Source of the DNA: Rhodobacter sp.
GTDB taxonomy: Bacteria; Pseudomonadota; Alphaproteobacteria; Rhodobacterales; Rhodobacteraceae
Direction of reading: 5' to 3'
Length of the DNA: 64,000 bases
Assembly (NCBI GenBank): GCA_027484985.1
Contig: JAIXRW010000059.1
Span: 46,858-110,857 of the forward strand
Under the pieces are notes generated by a model, which saw only the letters and a list, made by a program, of their open reading frames with translations, was not told the origin of the DNA and made no database searches. The stretch's first letter is position 1. Each line of letters starts with the position of its first letter. The position numbers and the translations under genes were made by a program. Below are positions 36,585-47,636 of this stretch, piece by piece.

Positions 36585-37327
36585 GCCTTGCGCTCCTGCA
36601 AGATGTTGCCGCCATCGACAACCAGCGTGGCACCGTTGACATAAGACGCCCCGTCCGAGGCCAGAAAGGCCACCACAGCTGCCACTTCTTCGGGCCGGCC
36701 GGCCCGTCCCGGCGGGGCGGCGGCGGCGGCGCGCATCTCGTCTTGGGTCAGTGCGCCGGTGGTGATCCAGCCGGGGGCCACGGCATTGACCGTGACACCC
36801 CGCGCTGCCACTTCCAGTGCCAGCGCATGGGTCAGCCCGACCATCCCCGCCTTGGCCGCCGAATAGGCCGCCTCGCCCGGATTGCTGACCCGTGGCCCCG
36901 TGACAGATGCCATCATGATCACCCGTCCCCTGCCCCGCGCCACCATGCCGGGCAGAAAGGCCCGCGTCACCAAGACCGCCGTGGTCAGCGAGGCATCCAT
37001 CGCCCGCCGCCATTGGTCTGGCGTCAGGTCAAGAAAGGCCACCTGTTCCGCAGGCAGGCCGACCGACCCCATGCCCGCGTTGTTCACCAGCACATCCACC
37101 GCGCCCGCATGTGCCTCGATCCGCGCCACCTGAACCGGATCGGTCAGATCGGCAACATGCGCGTCAACCCTGTAACCTTCGGCCAGCAGTTCGGCGGCGC
37201 GGGCATGCACGCGCCCCGTGGTTGCAGTGATCACCAGATCAAACCCCGCCGCCCCCAGCGCCCGCGCCGTGGCAAGGCCGATCCCGCCCGCAGCCCCCAC
37301 CCCCGTGATCAATGCCCGTCCTGCCAT
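36581..37327 (-). CDS. Short-chain dehydrogenase/reductase
   Basis: A 248-residue SDR with cofactor motif TGVGAAGGIG at residues 8-17, NNAG at 82-85, catalytic Ser141, Tyr155 and Lys159 (YSAAK), and the C-terminal NGATLVVDGGNIL. It resembles FabG-type and glucose-dehydrogenase-type SDRs; the substrate is not evident. It is co-transcribed with the rsmB-like gene with a four-base overlap, which more likely reflects genome compaction than a shared pathway. Confidence 0.9.
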   Translation of the reverse strand: MAGRALITGVGAAGGIGLATARALGAAGFDLVITATTGRVHARAAELLAEGYRVDAHVADLTDPVQVARIEAHAGAVDVLVNNAGMGSVGLPAEQVAFLDLTPDQWRRAMDASLTTAVLVTRAFLPGMVARGRGRVIMMASVTGPRVSNPGEAAYSAAKAGMVGLTHALALEVAARGVTVNAVAPGWITTGALTQDEMRAAAAAPPGRAGRPEEVAAVVAFLASDGASYVNGATLVVDGGNILQERKA

Positions 37328-37403
37328 CTGCCCCTGCCTGCAACCTTGGTTGCCTGCCTAGCGTGCAAGACGACCGGATGCCAGACCGCGCGGCAAGGGC
37401 GCA

Positions 37404-37703
37404 TCAATCGGCGGGGTGCGGTTTGGGCCAGTCCAACCCGCGGCGCGGATCGGTGCGCTCTTCGCCCTGATCGGTCAGCGTGGGAAATTCGCCCTGATTT
37501 TCGACGGCAATCAACGGCTCGGCCGCAGGCCCCTCAGTCACGGGTTTGGTGGCAGCGTCGGGATTTTCCTCGATCGCCAGCAGTTCGCGCGCCTGGTCAA
37601 GGAACCGTTCCGGCCCGCCTTCGGGTTCGCCTGCATCGCACCACATCATCCGGGCGCGGACGGCGATACGGTCTTCCCAAGCGGCAAATTCACTGGCGTC
37701 CAT
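37404..37703 (-). CDS. DUF2934 domain protein
   Basis: A 99-residue protein. The N-terminal EFAAWEDRIAVRARMMWCDA followed by GEPEGGPERFLDQARELLA fits the DUF2934 motif (a short helical domain often found in small stress-associated proteins). The rest is disordered and proline/glutamate-rich. It is divergent from a BON-domain gene across 79 bases, a pairing that suggests joint envelope or osmotic stress expression. Its function is unknown. Confidence 0.78.
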   Translation of the reverse strand: MDASEFAAWEDRIAVRARMMWCDAGEPEGGPERFLDQARELLAIEENPDAATKPVTEGPAAEPLIAVENQGEFPTLTDQGEERTDPRRGLDWPKPHPAD

Positions 37704-37782
37704 CTTTGGCCCCCTTTGCCCTGCGCCAAAGGAACCCGCATCCCCCCGCCCCCGTTCCCGCCGGGCAACAGGAGCAGCCATC

Positions 37783-38298
37783 ATGCCCGACAGACCCGAA
37801 CCCCACCACGGCACTGCCCCCTCGCAAGGGGTGCGCGACGACATCCGCACCGATGCCGCCGGATTCGACACCCAGCCCACGCCCGCGCCGCCCGAAAGGC
37901 AGCACCCCAATCGCGGCAACAGTGACGGCCCCTCCCCCGATTACGAAGGCTGGACCGATCCAGCCGTGGCAGCCGATGCGCCGTGGCAGGGCGACGTCCC
38001 CTATCCCGACGAAGACCCGAACGCATCGCCGCCGCCGGACCTGTTGCGCCAAGGCCCCGAAACCGGCGATCCGCTGGCGGCCGCTGCGGCAGCCCTTGAC
38101 GGGCTTGATGGCCTTGATCCGTCAGACCTTAGCGTGGAAATCCGTGGCGACACGGCGGTCTTGCGTGGCACGGCCGCCACGGCCGCCGATGCCCGGCAGG
38201 CCGAAGCGGCCCTTTTGCAGGTACCGGGCATCGCGCGGGTGGAAAACCTGCTTGCCGCAGCCCCCCCGCGCGACCGCGATCACGAGGTCAGCTCATAA
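37783..38298 (+). CDS. BON-domain protein
   Basis: A 171-residue protein. The first 100 residues are proline- and aspartate-rich and probably disordered. The C-terminal LDPSDLSVEIRGDTAVLRGT leading to QVPGIARVENLLA is a BON domain, thought to contact phospholipid or bind other envelope components in OsmY-type proteins. There is no signal peptide visible from this start. The ribosome-binding AGGAG lies 8 bases before the ATG at 37783. The gene's 3' end overlaps the convergent amt gene by 19 bases. Confidence 0.82.
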   Translation: MPDRPEPHHGTAPSQGVRDDIRTDAAGFDTQPTPAPPERQHPNRGNSDGPSPDYEGWTDPAVAADAPWQGDVPYPDEDPNASPPPDLLRQGPETGDPLAAAAAALDGLDGLDPSDLSVEIRGDTAVLRGTAATAADARQAEAALLQVPGIARVENLLAAAPPRDRDHEVSS

Positions 38299-39458
38299 GC
38301 CCGCTCGCCATGCACCGACAGGTCCAGCCCGTTCGTCTCGGTCTCTTCGTCCACGCGGAAATCGGTGACGGCGGCGCAGAAGCGGGCCAGCAGATAAGTT
38401 CCCGACAACGTCCAGACCCCCACGATTACCAGCGCGCCGATCTGTGCAGCCCATGCAGCATGGCCAAAGGCTGCCACCATCAACGTGCCGAAGATTCCGC
38501 CCACACCATGCACGGCAAACACATCCAGCGTGTCGTCGATCTTCATCTTGTTGCGGATGAAGGCCACCGCCTCTTGGCATAGCACCCCCGACGACAGCCC
38601 GATCACCAGCGCCTCGACCGGCCCCACATAGCCCGATGCGGGCGTGATCGTGGCAAGCCCCGCAATGGCGCCCGTCACCAGCCCGACCAGCGAACTGCGC
38701 CCGAACTTCACCCGCTCCCACAGCATCCATGCCAGCGCGGCCGAGGCCGCCGACAGATGCGTGACCGTGATCGCCATCGCCGCCTGGCCGTTCGCCGCCA
38801 GCGCCGACCCGCCGTTAAAGCCGAACCAGCCCACCCACAGCATCGCCGCGCCGATCATCACCAGCCCCGGCGAATGGGGCGGCGTGTCACGGTTCTGCCG
38901 CGGCCCCAGCAGCCATGCCAGCACCAGCGCCGCAAGCCCCGCCGTTTCGTGCACCACGATCCCGCCCGCGAAATCGCGCACGCCCGTTTCACCGAACAGC
39001 CCGCCATCGGCAAGCATACCCCCGCCCCAGACCATATGGGCCACCGGCGCATAGACGACCAGCATCCAAAGGGCCGAGAACAGCAGCACGAACACGAAAC
39101 CCACGCGCTCGACATAGGCGCCCACGATCAGCGCGGGCGTGATGATGGCAAAGGTCATCTGGAACGCAAAGAACAGCACTTCGGGCAACGTGCCTGTCAG
39201 GCTGTCAACCGCAACCCCCTGCAAAAAGGCCTTGTCCAGCCCGCCCCACAGCGCCCCCGCACCGCCAAAGGCCACGCTATAGCCAAAGGCCAGCCACAGC
39301 ACGCTCATCAGGCAGGCAATGGCAAAGCAATGCATGAAAACAGACAGCACATTGCGCGCCCGCACTAGCCCGCCATAAAACAGCGCAAGCCCCGGCAGGG
39401 TCATGAAAAGCACAAGGCCCGTGGACATCATAATCCAGGCGGTATCGGCAGCGTTCAT
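38280..39458 (-). CDS. amtB: Ammonium transporter (Amt family)
   Basis: A 392-residue polytopic membrane protein of the Amt/Mep/Rh family, with about eleven membrane segments. The twin pore histidines are visible as His170 in GGIVVHETAGLAALV and His317 in LDVFAVHGVGG, and the family segments FYGGLVRARNVLSV and GWFGFNGGSALA are intact. It should import ammonium under nitrogen limitation. No glnK gene lies beside it, which is unusual, since amtB and glnK normally form an operon. Of two ATGs, the one at 39458 has better spacing from GGGGG. Confidence 0.93.
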   Translation of the reverse strand: MNAADTAWIMMSTGLVLFMTLPGLALFYGGLVRARNVLSVFMHCFAIACLMSVLWLAFGYSVAFGGAGALWGGLDKAFLQGVAVDSLTGTLPEVLFFAFQMTFAIITPALIVGAYVERVGFVFVLLFSALWMLVVYAPVAHMVWGGGMLADGGLFGETGVRDFAGGIVVHETAGLAALVLAWLLGPRQNRDTPPHSPGLVMIGAAMLWVGWFGFNGGSALAANGQAAMAITVTHLSAASAALAWMLWERVKFGRSSLVGLVTGAIAGLATITPASGYVGPVEALVIGLSSGVLCQEAVAFIRNKMKIDDTLDVFAVHGVGGIFGTLMVAAFGHAAWAAQIGALVIVGVWTLSGTYLLARFCAAVTDFRVDEETETNGLDLSVHGERAYELTS

Positions 39459-39729
39459 CGGCATCCCCCAAAAACAGTGTTCGGGGACATAACGGCGCCA
39501 AGCCCGCAACTTTAAGCGCCCGCGCCGGTTTTATGTTGCTTAGGCCCGCATTGACCCTGCCCTTGGCGGTTAGCACAGGCCACCTCGGACAATCCCCTTG
39601 GCAAGATGACCGATCCCGCAGGGCAAGAAAGGCTTGGCTTGCCCGCGCCCTCTGCGCACACTCGGCCACAGGCTGCGGGCGGTCGCTGTGCCGCGCACCC
39701 CAACGACACGAACCCATCACGGAGGACGC

Positions 39730-41616
39730 ATGCGCCGCTATTCTTCCATCCCCTTCGCCAAGGTTCGGATCACCGGCGCCTTCTGGTCGGAACGGCTTGA
39801 AACCGTTCTGTCCACCACGATCCCCAGCCAGCACGCGCAACTGGCCAAATACAACGTGCTCGACAGCCTCAAACTGCCCAAACCCGTGCCGCCGCTGACC
39901 TTCCAGCCCCATGCCGACGGGTTCAGCACCCAGATCTTCTGGGACAGCGATGTCGGCAAATGGATCGAAGCCGCCGCCTATGCCCTGCCACACCGCCGCG
40001 ACCCAAGGATCGAGGCGCAGATCGAAGCGATCATCGACGATCTGGAAAAGGCACAGGAACCCGATGGTTACGTGAACTGCTGGTATCTGGAACGAGAACC
40101 GCAGAACCGCTGGACCAACCTGCGCGACAACCACGAGCTTTACAATCTCGGCCACCTGCTGGAAGGCGCGGTCGCCTATCTGCGCGCCACGGGGCGTGAC
40201 CGGCTGATGGGCATCATGGAACGCGCCTTTGACCATGTGGCACAGGTCTTTGGCCGCAACCCCGGCCAGAAGCGCGGCTATTGCGGCCACCCCGAGGTGG
40301 AACTGGCCCTGATCAAGGCATGGCATGCGACCGGCCAGCGCAAATATCTGAACCTTGCCACCTATTTCGTCGATGAACGCGGGGCCAGCCCGCATTACTT
40401 TGATATCGAGCGTGATGCGCGGGGCGAGGCGCCGGGGAAATACGGCCAAGGCACCTATGAATACAGCCAGTCGCACCTGCCCGTGCGCGACCAGACCAAG
40501 GTGGTGGGCCATGCCGTCCGCGCCATGTATCTTTACACGGCCATGGCCGACCTTGCCGCCGAACATAGCGATGACAGCCTGAAACGCGCCTGCGAGGTGC
40601 TTTGGCGCGATGTCACCACCACGCGTATGTATGTCACGGGGGGCTTCGGCCCCTCGGCCCGCAACGAAGGCTTCACGCAGGATTACGATCTGCCCAACGA
40701 CACCGCCTATGCCGAAACCTGCGCCTCATGCGCGATGGTGTTCTGGGCGGCGCGGATGCTGAACCTCGACCTTGACGGGCACTATGCCGACCTGATGGAA
40801 CTGGCGCTGTACAACAACGCCCTCGCCGGCCTGTCGCGCGAGGGCGATACCTATTTCTACGACAACAAGCTGGAAAGCGATGGCAGCCACCACCGCTGGG
40901 ACTGGCACCCCTGCCCCTGCTGCACCATGAATGTGGCCCGCCTTGTGGCTTCGGTCGGGGGCTATGCCTTTGGCTTGGGCGAAAACGAGGTGGCGGTGCA
41001 TCTTTATGGCGGGGCGGAAACCACCGTCACCCTGTCCGGCGGCGCGGTGCACATTGCCGAGACATCGGCCTATCCGTGGGACGGCGCGATCCGGGTCGCA
41101 GTCACGCCCGATCAGCCCCAAACCTTTACCCTGTCGCTGCGCATCCCCGCATGGTGCGCCCATCCCGCGGCGCGGATCGGTGGCGCGGCGCTGCCCGTGA
41201 TAGCCGAACGCGGCTATCTGCGGATCACGCGGGAATGGCAGGCCGGTGATGTGGTAGAGCTCGACCTGCCGATGCAGGCCGAACGGCTTTGGCCCCACCC
41301 CGAGATCAAGGCCGATGCGGGCCGTGTTGCCCTGCGCCGTGGCCCGCTGGTCTATTGCCTTGAAGAACGCGATCAGGCCGCGCCGCTGCACCGCCTGCGC
41401 CTGCCGCGCCATGCAGCCCTGACCAACGCTTTCCGCCCTGACCTGCTGGGCGGGATCGCGGTGATACTTGCCGAAGGCATCGCCAACCGCGAACCTTCGC
41501 AGGCCCTTTACCGCACAGCGCCCCCCGCCGAAGCGCCCGCGCCCATCATGGCGGTGCCCTATTACATCTGGTGCAACAGGGGCCCGAACCCGATGCTTGT
41601 CTGGCTGCGCGAATGA
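39730..41616 (+). CDS. Glycoside hydrolase family 127-like protein (beta-L-arabinofuranosidase type)
   Basis: A 628-residue protein of the DUF1680/GH127 family. In the characterised enzyme HypBA1 a zinc ion is held by Glu338, Cys340, Cys417 and Cys418, and a cysteine is the nucleophile. The matching residues here are Glu329, Cys331 (YAETCASCAMVFW), Cys397 and Cys398 (WHPCPCCTMNVAR). The first 400 residues form the (alpha/alpha)6 barrel and the rest is beta-rich (LSLRIPAWC, RGPLVYCLEE). It should cleave beta-L-arabinofuranosides or related sugars. The start follows GGAGG. There is no signal peptide, and no sugar transporter lies beside it. Confidence 0.9.
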   Translation: MRRYSSIPFAKVRITGAFWSERLETVLSTTIPSQHAQLAKYNVLDSLKLPKPVPPLTFQPHADGFSTQIFWDSDVGKWIEAAAYALPHRRDPRIEAQIEAIIDDLEKAQEPDGYVNCWYLEREPQNRWTNLRDNHELYNLGHLLEGAVAYLRATGRDRLMGIMERAFDHVAQVFGRNPGQKRGYCGHPEVELALIKAWHATGQRKYLNLATYFVDERGASPHYFDIERDARGEAPGKYGQGTYEYSQSHLPVRDQTKVVGHAVRAMYLYTAMADLAAEHSDDSLKRACEVLWRDVTTTRMYVTGGFGPSARNEGFTQDYDLPNDTAYAETCASCAMVFWAARMLNLDLDGHYADLMELALYNNALAGLSREGDTYFYDNKLESDGSHHRWDWHPCPCCTMNVARLVASVGGYAFGLGENEVAVHLYGGAETTVTLSGGAVHIAETSAYPWDGAIRVAVTPDQPQTFTLSLRIPAWCAHPAARIGGAALPVIAERGYLRITREWQAGDVVELDLPMQAERLWPHPEIKADAGRVALRRGPLVYCLEERDQAAPLHRLRLPRHAALTNAFRPDLLGGIAVILAEGIANREPSQALYRTAPPAEAPAPIMAVPYYIWCNRGPNPMLVWLRE

Positions 41617-41638
41617 CGCGCTGCCAAGGCGCGGGCAA

Positions 41639-41661
41639 GGGTGGCGCCACGCGCGCCACCC
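41639..41661. terminator. Hairpin between GH127 gene and guaB
   Basis: GGGTGGCGC (41639-41647) and GCGCCACCC (41653-41661) form a perfect 9-bp stem with a CACGC loop, between the convergent ends of the GH127 gene and guaB. There is no marked U-run on either side. Confidence 0.55.
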
Positions 41662-41694
41662 GCCACAAAACAGGGCGCGCGCCGAAGCCGCCCC

Positions 41695-43318
<1,624 letters not shown>

Positions 43319-43323
43319 CGGGG

Positions 43324-43382
43324 GGTGCGGGGGGCTGGCCCCCCGCTGTTTTGGGGTTGGTGCGGGGGGCTGGCCCCCCGCT
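43324..43382. repeat. Two identical 24-base GC-palindromes
   Basis: Identical copies at 43324-43347 and 43359-43382, each a hairpin GCGGGGGGC-TG-GCCCCCCGC flanked by GGT and T. The period is 35 bases. They directly follow the AAATACTC inverted repeat. Confidence 0.85.
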
Positions 43383-43437
43383 TGCCGCTTGCAGACATGC
43401 ACAAGGCATGCACAGTCGATGCAGACAGGGGGAATCC

Positions 43438-44136
43438 ATGCGCGTCGCCATCATCGAGAATACCGCCATCACCCATCACGGACAGGTCGGCGTCGCGCTG
43501 CATGAACAGGCGGCGCGGATCGATCTTTACAAGCCATGGGCTAACGGGCGGTTGCCGGAAGCGGGCGCGCATGATGCGCTGATCGTCTTTGGCGGTGAAC
43601 AATCCGCGCGGTCGGATGACACCCATCCCTATCTGCCCGCGCTGGCCGATCTGATGCGCGAAAGCACGGCGCTTGACCGTGCGGTGCTGGGCATCTGCCT
43701 TGGCGCGCAACTGCTGGCGCGTGGCTTCGGGGCCGAGAACCGGATCGGTGCTGCCCCCGAATTCGGCTGGTGCGAGGTGTCGCCCCTGCCCGATGCGGCG
43801 ACCGATCCGGTGCTATCGGCCCTGCCCGGACCGTTCCGCATTTTCCAGTGGCATTCCGACACCTTCACCCTGCCCCAAGGCGCCACCCGCCTTGCCGCAT
43901 CCGCCATGGCGGAAAACCAGTGTTTCCGTATCGGACGGGCCACCTATGGCATGCAGTTCCATTTCGAGGCGTCGCGCCCCATGGTGGCCGACTGGACGCG
44001 CACCTTTCCCGTCCAGACCAATCGCATGGCGCCGGGCTGGACCGAAGGCGGGCATCAGGAACAGGCCGCCCGTTTCGGGGCGGCGGCCGATGCGGCGGGG
44101 CTGGCCATCGCCCGCGCCTTTGTCGCGCTGATCTAG
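43438..44136 (+). CDS. Class I glutamine amidotransferase (GMP synthase-like)
   Basis: A 232-residue glutamine amidotransferase domain protein. The triad is visible: Cys87 in GICLGAQLLARG, His175 and Glu177 in YGMQFHFEAS. Such stand-alone GATase1 proteins hydrolyse glutamine or gamma-glutamyl compounds, for example in gamma-glutamyl-polyamine breakdown, and are often loosely labelled GMP synthase. There is no synthetase domain, so it does not make GMP by itself. The ATG at 43438 follows GGGGGAATCC. It is divergent from guaB across the repeat region and shares a four-base stop overlap with the next convergent gene. Confidence 0.85.
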   Translation: MRVAIIENTAITHHGQVGVALHEQAARIDLYKPWANGRLPEAGAHDALIVFGGEQSARSDDTHPYLPALADLMRESTALDRAVLGICLGAQLLARGFGAENRIGAAPEFGWCEVSPLPDAATDPVLSALPGPFRIFQWHSDTFTLPQGATRLAASAMAENQCFRIGRATYGMQFHFEASRPMVADWTRTFPVQTNRMAPGWTEGGHQEQAARFGAAADAAGLAIARAFVALI

Positions 44137-44999
44137 TGTTTCAGGCGGCGGATCAGGCTCGAGGTGTCATTGCGCCCGCCGCCCATGGCCTGCACATCCT
44201 TGTAGAACTGGTCCACCAGCGCGGTGACGGGCAGGCTGGCCCCGATCTGGTCGGCTGTTTCAAGGCAGATTTTCAGGTCTTTGCGCATCCAGTCCACCGC
44301 GAAGCCGAAATCGAAGCTGTCAGCCAGCATGGTCTTATGGCGGTTGACCATCTGCCAGGAACCTGCCGCGCCCTGGCTGATCACCTCGACCACTGCCTCG
44401 CCATCAAGTCCTGCCTTTTCGCCGAAGGCCAGTGCCTCGGCCAGACCCTGCACCAGACCCGCGATGCAGATCTGGTTCATCATCTTGGCCAGTTGACCCG
44501 CCCCGCTTTCGCCCAGCCGCTTGCAGACCCGCGCATAGGCCGCGATCACGGGTTCGGCGCGGGCGTAATCGGCCTCCGATCCGCCGCACATGACCGAAAG
44601 CTGCCCGTTCTCGGCCCCCGCCTGCCCGCCCGAGACCGGAGCATCGACAAAGCCGATGCCTAAGGCGGCCGCAGCCCCCGCCAGTTCGCGCGTCACCTGC
44701 GCCGACACCGTGGTGTGGTCGATGAACAGCGCCCCCCGCGCCATGCCGGCAAAGGCGCCGTCAGCGCCGGTGCAGACGGCCCGAAGGTCATCGTCATTGC
44801 CCACGCAGGCCAGCACGACCTCGGCCCCTGCCGCCGCTGCGCGCGGGGTGGCGGCGTGCCGTCCGCCATGGGCGGCCACCCATGCCCCGGCCCGTGATGC
44901 GGTGCGGTTATAGACCGTCACCTCGTGCCCTTTGGACGCCAGATGCCGCGCCATGGGGCCACCCATCACGCCCAAGCCCAGAAATGCCAGTTTCGCCAT
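44133..44999 (-). CDS. 3-hydroxyisobutyrate dehydrogenase-family NAD(P)-dependent oxidoreductase
   Basis: A 288-residue beta-hydroxyacid dehydrogenase. The Rossmann motif FLGLGVMGGPMARHL is at residues 6-20, the substrate-binding DAPVSGG at 119-125, and the catalytic Lys172 in GAGQLAKMMNQICIAG. Family members act on 3-hydroxyisobutyrate, tartronate semialdehyde, 6-phosphogluconate or succinic semialdehyde. The closest look is to the glyoxylate/succinic-semialdehyde reductase branch, but I cannot decide from sequence alone. It is monocistronic and convergent with the amidotransferase gene. Confidence 0.9.
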   Translation of the reverse strand: MAKLAFLGLGVMGGPMARHLASKGHEVTVYNRTASRAGAWVAAHGGRHAATPRAAAAGAEVVLACVGNDDDLRAVCTGADGAFAGMARGALFIDHTTVSAQVTRELAGAAAALGIGFVDAPVSGGQAGAENGQLSVMCGGSEADYARAEPVIAAYARVCKRLGESGAGQLAKMMNQICIAGLVQGLAEALAFGEKAGLDGEAVVEVISQGAAGSWQMVNRHKTMLADSFDFGFAVDWMRKDLKICLETADQIGASLPVTALVDQFYKDVQAMGGGRNDTSSLIRRLKH

Positions 45000-45113
45000 C
45001 GCGCCCTATCCCTGCCATGCCGCCGATCCGTTGCCCTTCGGCCCGAACTGGACTAGGAAACCATCATCTCCCTGCCGTCAAGAACGCCCCGTCCCGCAAA
45101 GGCCCGACCGCCC

Positions 45114-47579
45114 ATGTATCTTGTTTTCCGCTGGCTCTTGCGTCTGCTGACCGGGCTTGTCGCCCTCGGGCTGGTCGGGCTGCTGATCGGTTACTATTTC
45201 CTGTCGCGGTCGATGCCCGATTACAGCGCCGATTACGCCCTGCCCGGCCTGACCGCGCCGGTCGAGATTGTGCGCAACAACGACAACGTCCCCCATATCT
45301 TTGGCAAGACCGATGCCGATGTCTATTACGCGCTTGGCTTTGCCCATGCGCAGGACAGGCTGTGGCAGATGACCATGTTGCGCCGCACCGCGCAGGGGCG
45401 GCTGTCGGAAATGTTCGGCACCCGCACGCTGCGGCTGGACGAATTGCTGCGGCGATATGATCTTTACAGTCTTGCCCAATCGTCGGTCGCCGCACAGGAC
45501 GCGCCGACACGCGCGGCACTTGATGCCTATTCGCGCGGCGTGAACGCATGGATCGCGCAGGTGAACAAGGATGCGCTGGGCCGCGGCGCGCCCGAATTCT
45601 TCTTTTTCTCGAACGAGATCGCCGCATGGCAACCGGCCGATTCCATCGCCATCATCAAGCTGATGGCGCTGCAACTGTCGGGCCAGCTTGAAAACGAGGT
45701 GCTGCGCGCCCGCCTGTCGCTGGTGCTGCCTGCCGCGCGTCTGGCCGATATCCTGCCCGACGATCCGACCGATGCGGTGATGGCCCTGCCCGATTATGCC
45801 AGCCTTGTGCCCGGCGTGACACCGGGCACCGCGCCCATCCGCAGCGCCGATCTGGGCCCGCTGTCACCCTTTCCCGAACGCGGCATGGCGGGGGCGTCGA
45901 ACGCCTGGGCCGCGGCACCCGACCGGTCGGCTGCGGGGGGCGCGCTGTTGGCCAATGACCCGCATCTGGGCTTTACCGCCCCGACGATCTGGTATCTGGC
46001 GCGGCTGCAACTGCGATCGGGCGGCGTGATCGGGGCCACCATTCCCGGCGTGCCCGTGGTGATGTTGGGGCGGTCCGATGTGCTGGGCTGGGGGCTAACG
46101 TCGAGCTATCTCGACGATCAGGATCTGTTCATCGAGGAACTGAACCCCGACAACCCCGAGGAATACCGCACCCCCACAGGCTGGAAGCCATTCGTCACCC
46201 GCAAATCCATTATCACCGTCAAGGATGCGCCCCCCGTCACCATCACCCTGCGCTGGACCGAAAATGGCCCCGTCTTTCCCGGAAGCCATTACGATCTGGG
46301 CTCGATCACTCCCGCAGGCCATGTGGTGGCCCTGTCATGGACGGCGCTTTCGGGGCGCGATACCAGCCTCACCTCGGCCATGCGGCTGATGCAGTCCAAG
46401 ACCGTCGATCAGGCCATCGAGGCGGGGCGGCTGTTCATCGCGCCGGCGCAGAACCTGATGCTGGCCGACCAGAAGGGCATCGCGCTGCAACTGGTGGGGG
46501 CCATGCCGCGCCGCGACCCCGCCAACCAAAGCCGGGGCCGCCTGCCCCAGCCCGGCTGGATCGCCGCCAACCGCTGGCAGGGCATGTTCCCCTATGAGGA
46601 CAACCCGCGCGAGGTGAACCCGCGTTCGGGCCTTTTGGGCAATACCAACAACAAGACGGTGGACCGCCCCTTTCCCAACCATGTCAGCTATGACTGGGGC
46701 GATACCCAGCGCATCCAGCGCTGGCTTGCGCTGATGAAAACGCGCGAGGTGCATACCCGCGAAAGCTTTATCGAAGCGCAGCTTGATACCGTATCGTTCA
46801 CCGCCCGCTCGCTTTTGCCGCTGATCGGGGCCGATCTCTGGTTCACCGGCGAGGCCGCACCCGAAGGCACGCCCGACCGCCTGCGCCAGCGGGCGCTGGC
46901 GCTGCTGGCCGCGTGGAACGGCGAGATGAACGAACATCTGCCCGAGCCGCTGATCTATCAGGCATGGTTGCGCGCCTTGCAGGACAGGTTGATCCGCGAT
47001 GATCTGGGCCCCTTGGCCGACAGTTTCACCCATGTCGAGCCGCTGCTGATCGAACGGGTGTACCGCAATGTCGATGGCGCCAGCATCTGGTGCGACATCG
47101 TGCAATCGGCGGTGGTCGAAAGCTGCACCGACATTGCCCGCATGGCGCTGGATGATGCGCTGCTGTCGCTTAAGGAAACCTATGGGCCCAATCCCGAAAG
47201 CTGGCGCTGGGGCGATGCCCATCAGGCGGCACAGGACCATGCCGTGCTGGGCGATGTGCCGGTGGTGCGCTATTTCGTGAACATCGAACAATCCACCAGC
47301 GGCGATGACAGCACCCTGATGCGCGGTGTCACCAAGGGGTCGGGGCCAAACCCCTTTGTCAACGTGCAGGGCGCGGGCTATCGCGGCGTTTATGATTTCG
47401 CCGATCCCGACTCGTCCGTTTTCATCACCTCGACCGGGCAGTCGGGCCACCCGCTTTCGCGCTTTTATGACGATCTGGGCGAATTGTGGCGGCGCGGCGA
47501 GTATATTCCCATGTCACTTGACCCCGAACTGGCCCGCGCGGCGGCGGTGGGCACTACCCATCTGACCCCCGCGCCATGA
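45114..47579 (+). CDS. Penicillin acylase-family N-terminal nucleophile hydrolase
   Basis: An 821-residue precursor with an N-terminal hydrophobic segment (residues 5-30) that could export or anchor it. The maturation site is GMAGASNAWAAAP, where Ser262 should become the free N-terminal nucleophile of the beta chain after self-cleavage. ALLANDPHLGFTAPTIWY and GLLGNTNNKTVDRPFP are typical beta-chain segments. Enzymes of this family cleave amides such as penicillin G or acyl-homoserine lactones; the substrate is not evident. A LuxR-type solo lies 33 kb away, so quorum quenching is only a remote possibility. Confidence 0.9.
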   Translation: MYLVFRWLLRLLTGLVALGLVGLLIGYYFLSRSMPDYSADYALPGLTAPVEIVRNNDNVPHIFGKTDADVYYALGFAHAQDRLWQMTMLRRTAQGRLSEMFGTRTLRLDELLRRYDLYSLAQSSVAAQDAPTRAALDAYSRGVNAWIAQVNKDALGRGAPEFFFFSNEIAAWQPADSIAIIKLMALQLSGQLENEVLRARLSLVLPAARLADILPDDPTDAVMALPDYASLVPGVTPGTAPIRSADLGPLSPFPERGMAGASNAWAAAPDRSAAGGALLANDPHLGFTAPTIWYLARLQLRSGGVIGATIPGVPVVMLGRSDVLGWGLTSSYLDDQDLFIEELNPDNPEEYRTPTGWKPFVTRKSIITVKDAPPVTITLRWTENGPVFPGSHYDLGSITPAGHVVALSWTALSGRDTSLTSAMRLMQSKTVDQAIEAGRLFIAPAQNLMLADQKGIALQLVGAMPRRDPANQSRGRLPQPGWIAANRWQGMFPYEDNPREVNPRSGLLGNTNNKTVDRPFPNHVSYDWGDTQRIQRWLALMKTREVHTRESFIEAQLDTVSFTARSLLPLIGADLWFTGEAAPEGTPDRLRQRALALLAAWNGEMNEHLPEPLIYQAWLRALQDRLIRDDLGPLADSFTHVEPLLIERVYRNVDGASIWCDIVQSAVVESCTDIARMALDDALLSLKETYGPNPESWRWGDAHQAAQDHAVLGDVPVVRYFVNIEQSTSGDDSTLMRGVTKGSGPNPFVNVQGAGYRGVYDFADPDSSVFITSTGQSGHPLSRFYDDLGELWRRGEYIPMSLDPELARAAAVGTTHLTPAP

Positions 47580-47636
47580 CCGGCGCAGGGCACCCATCGC
47601 CCCAAGGGCGGCGGATGCCCTGCCCCCTGTCACCGT

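Noticed and set aside
36335..38368. Long + strand open frame across rsmB-like, SDR and BON genes
   Set aside because: It overlaps three supported genes in other frames, and its translation is low-complexity proline/arginine sequence.
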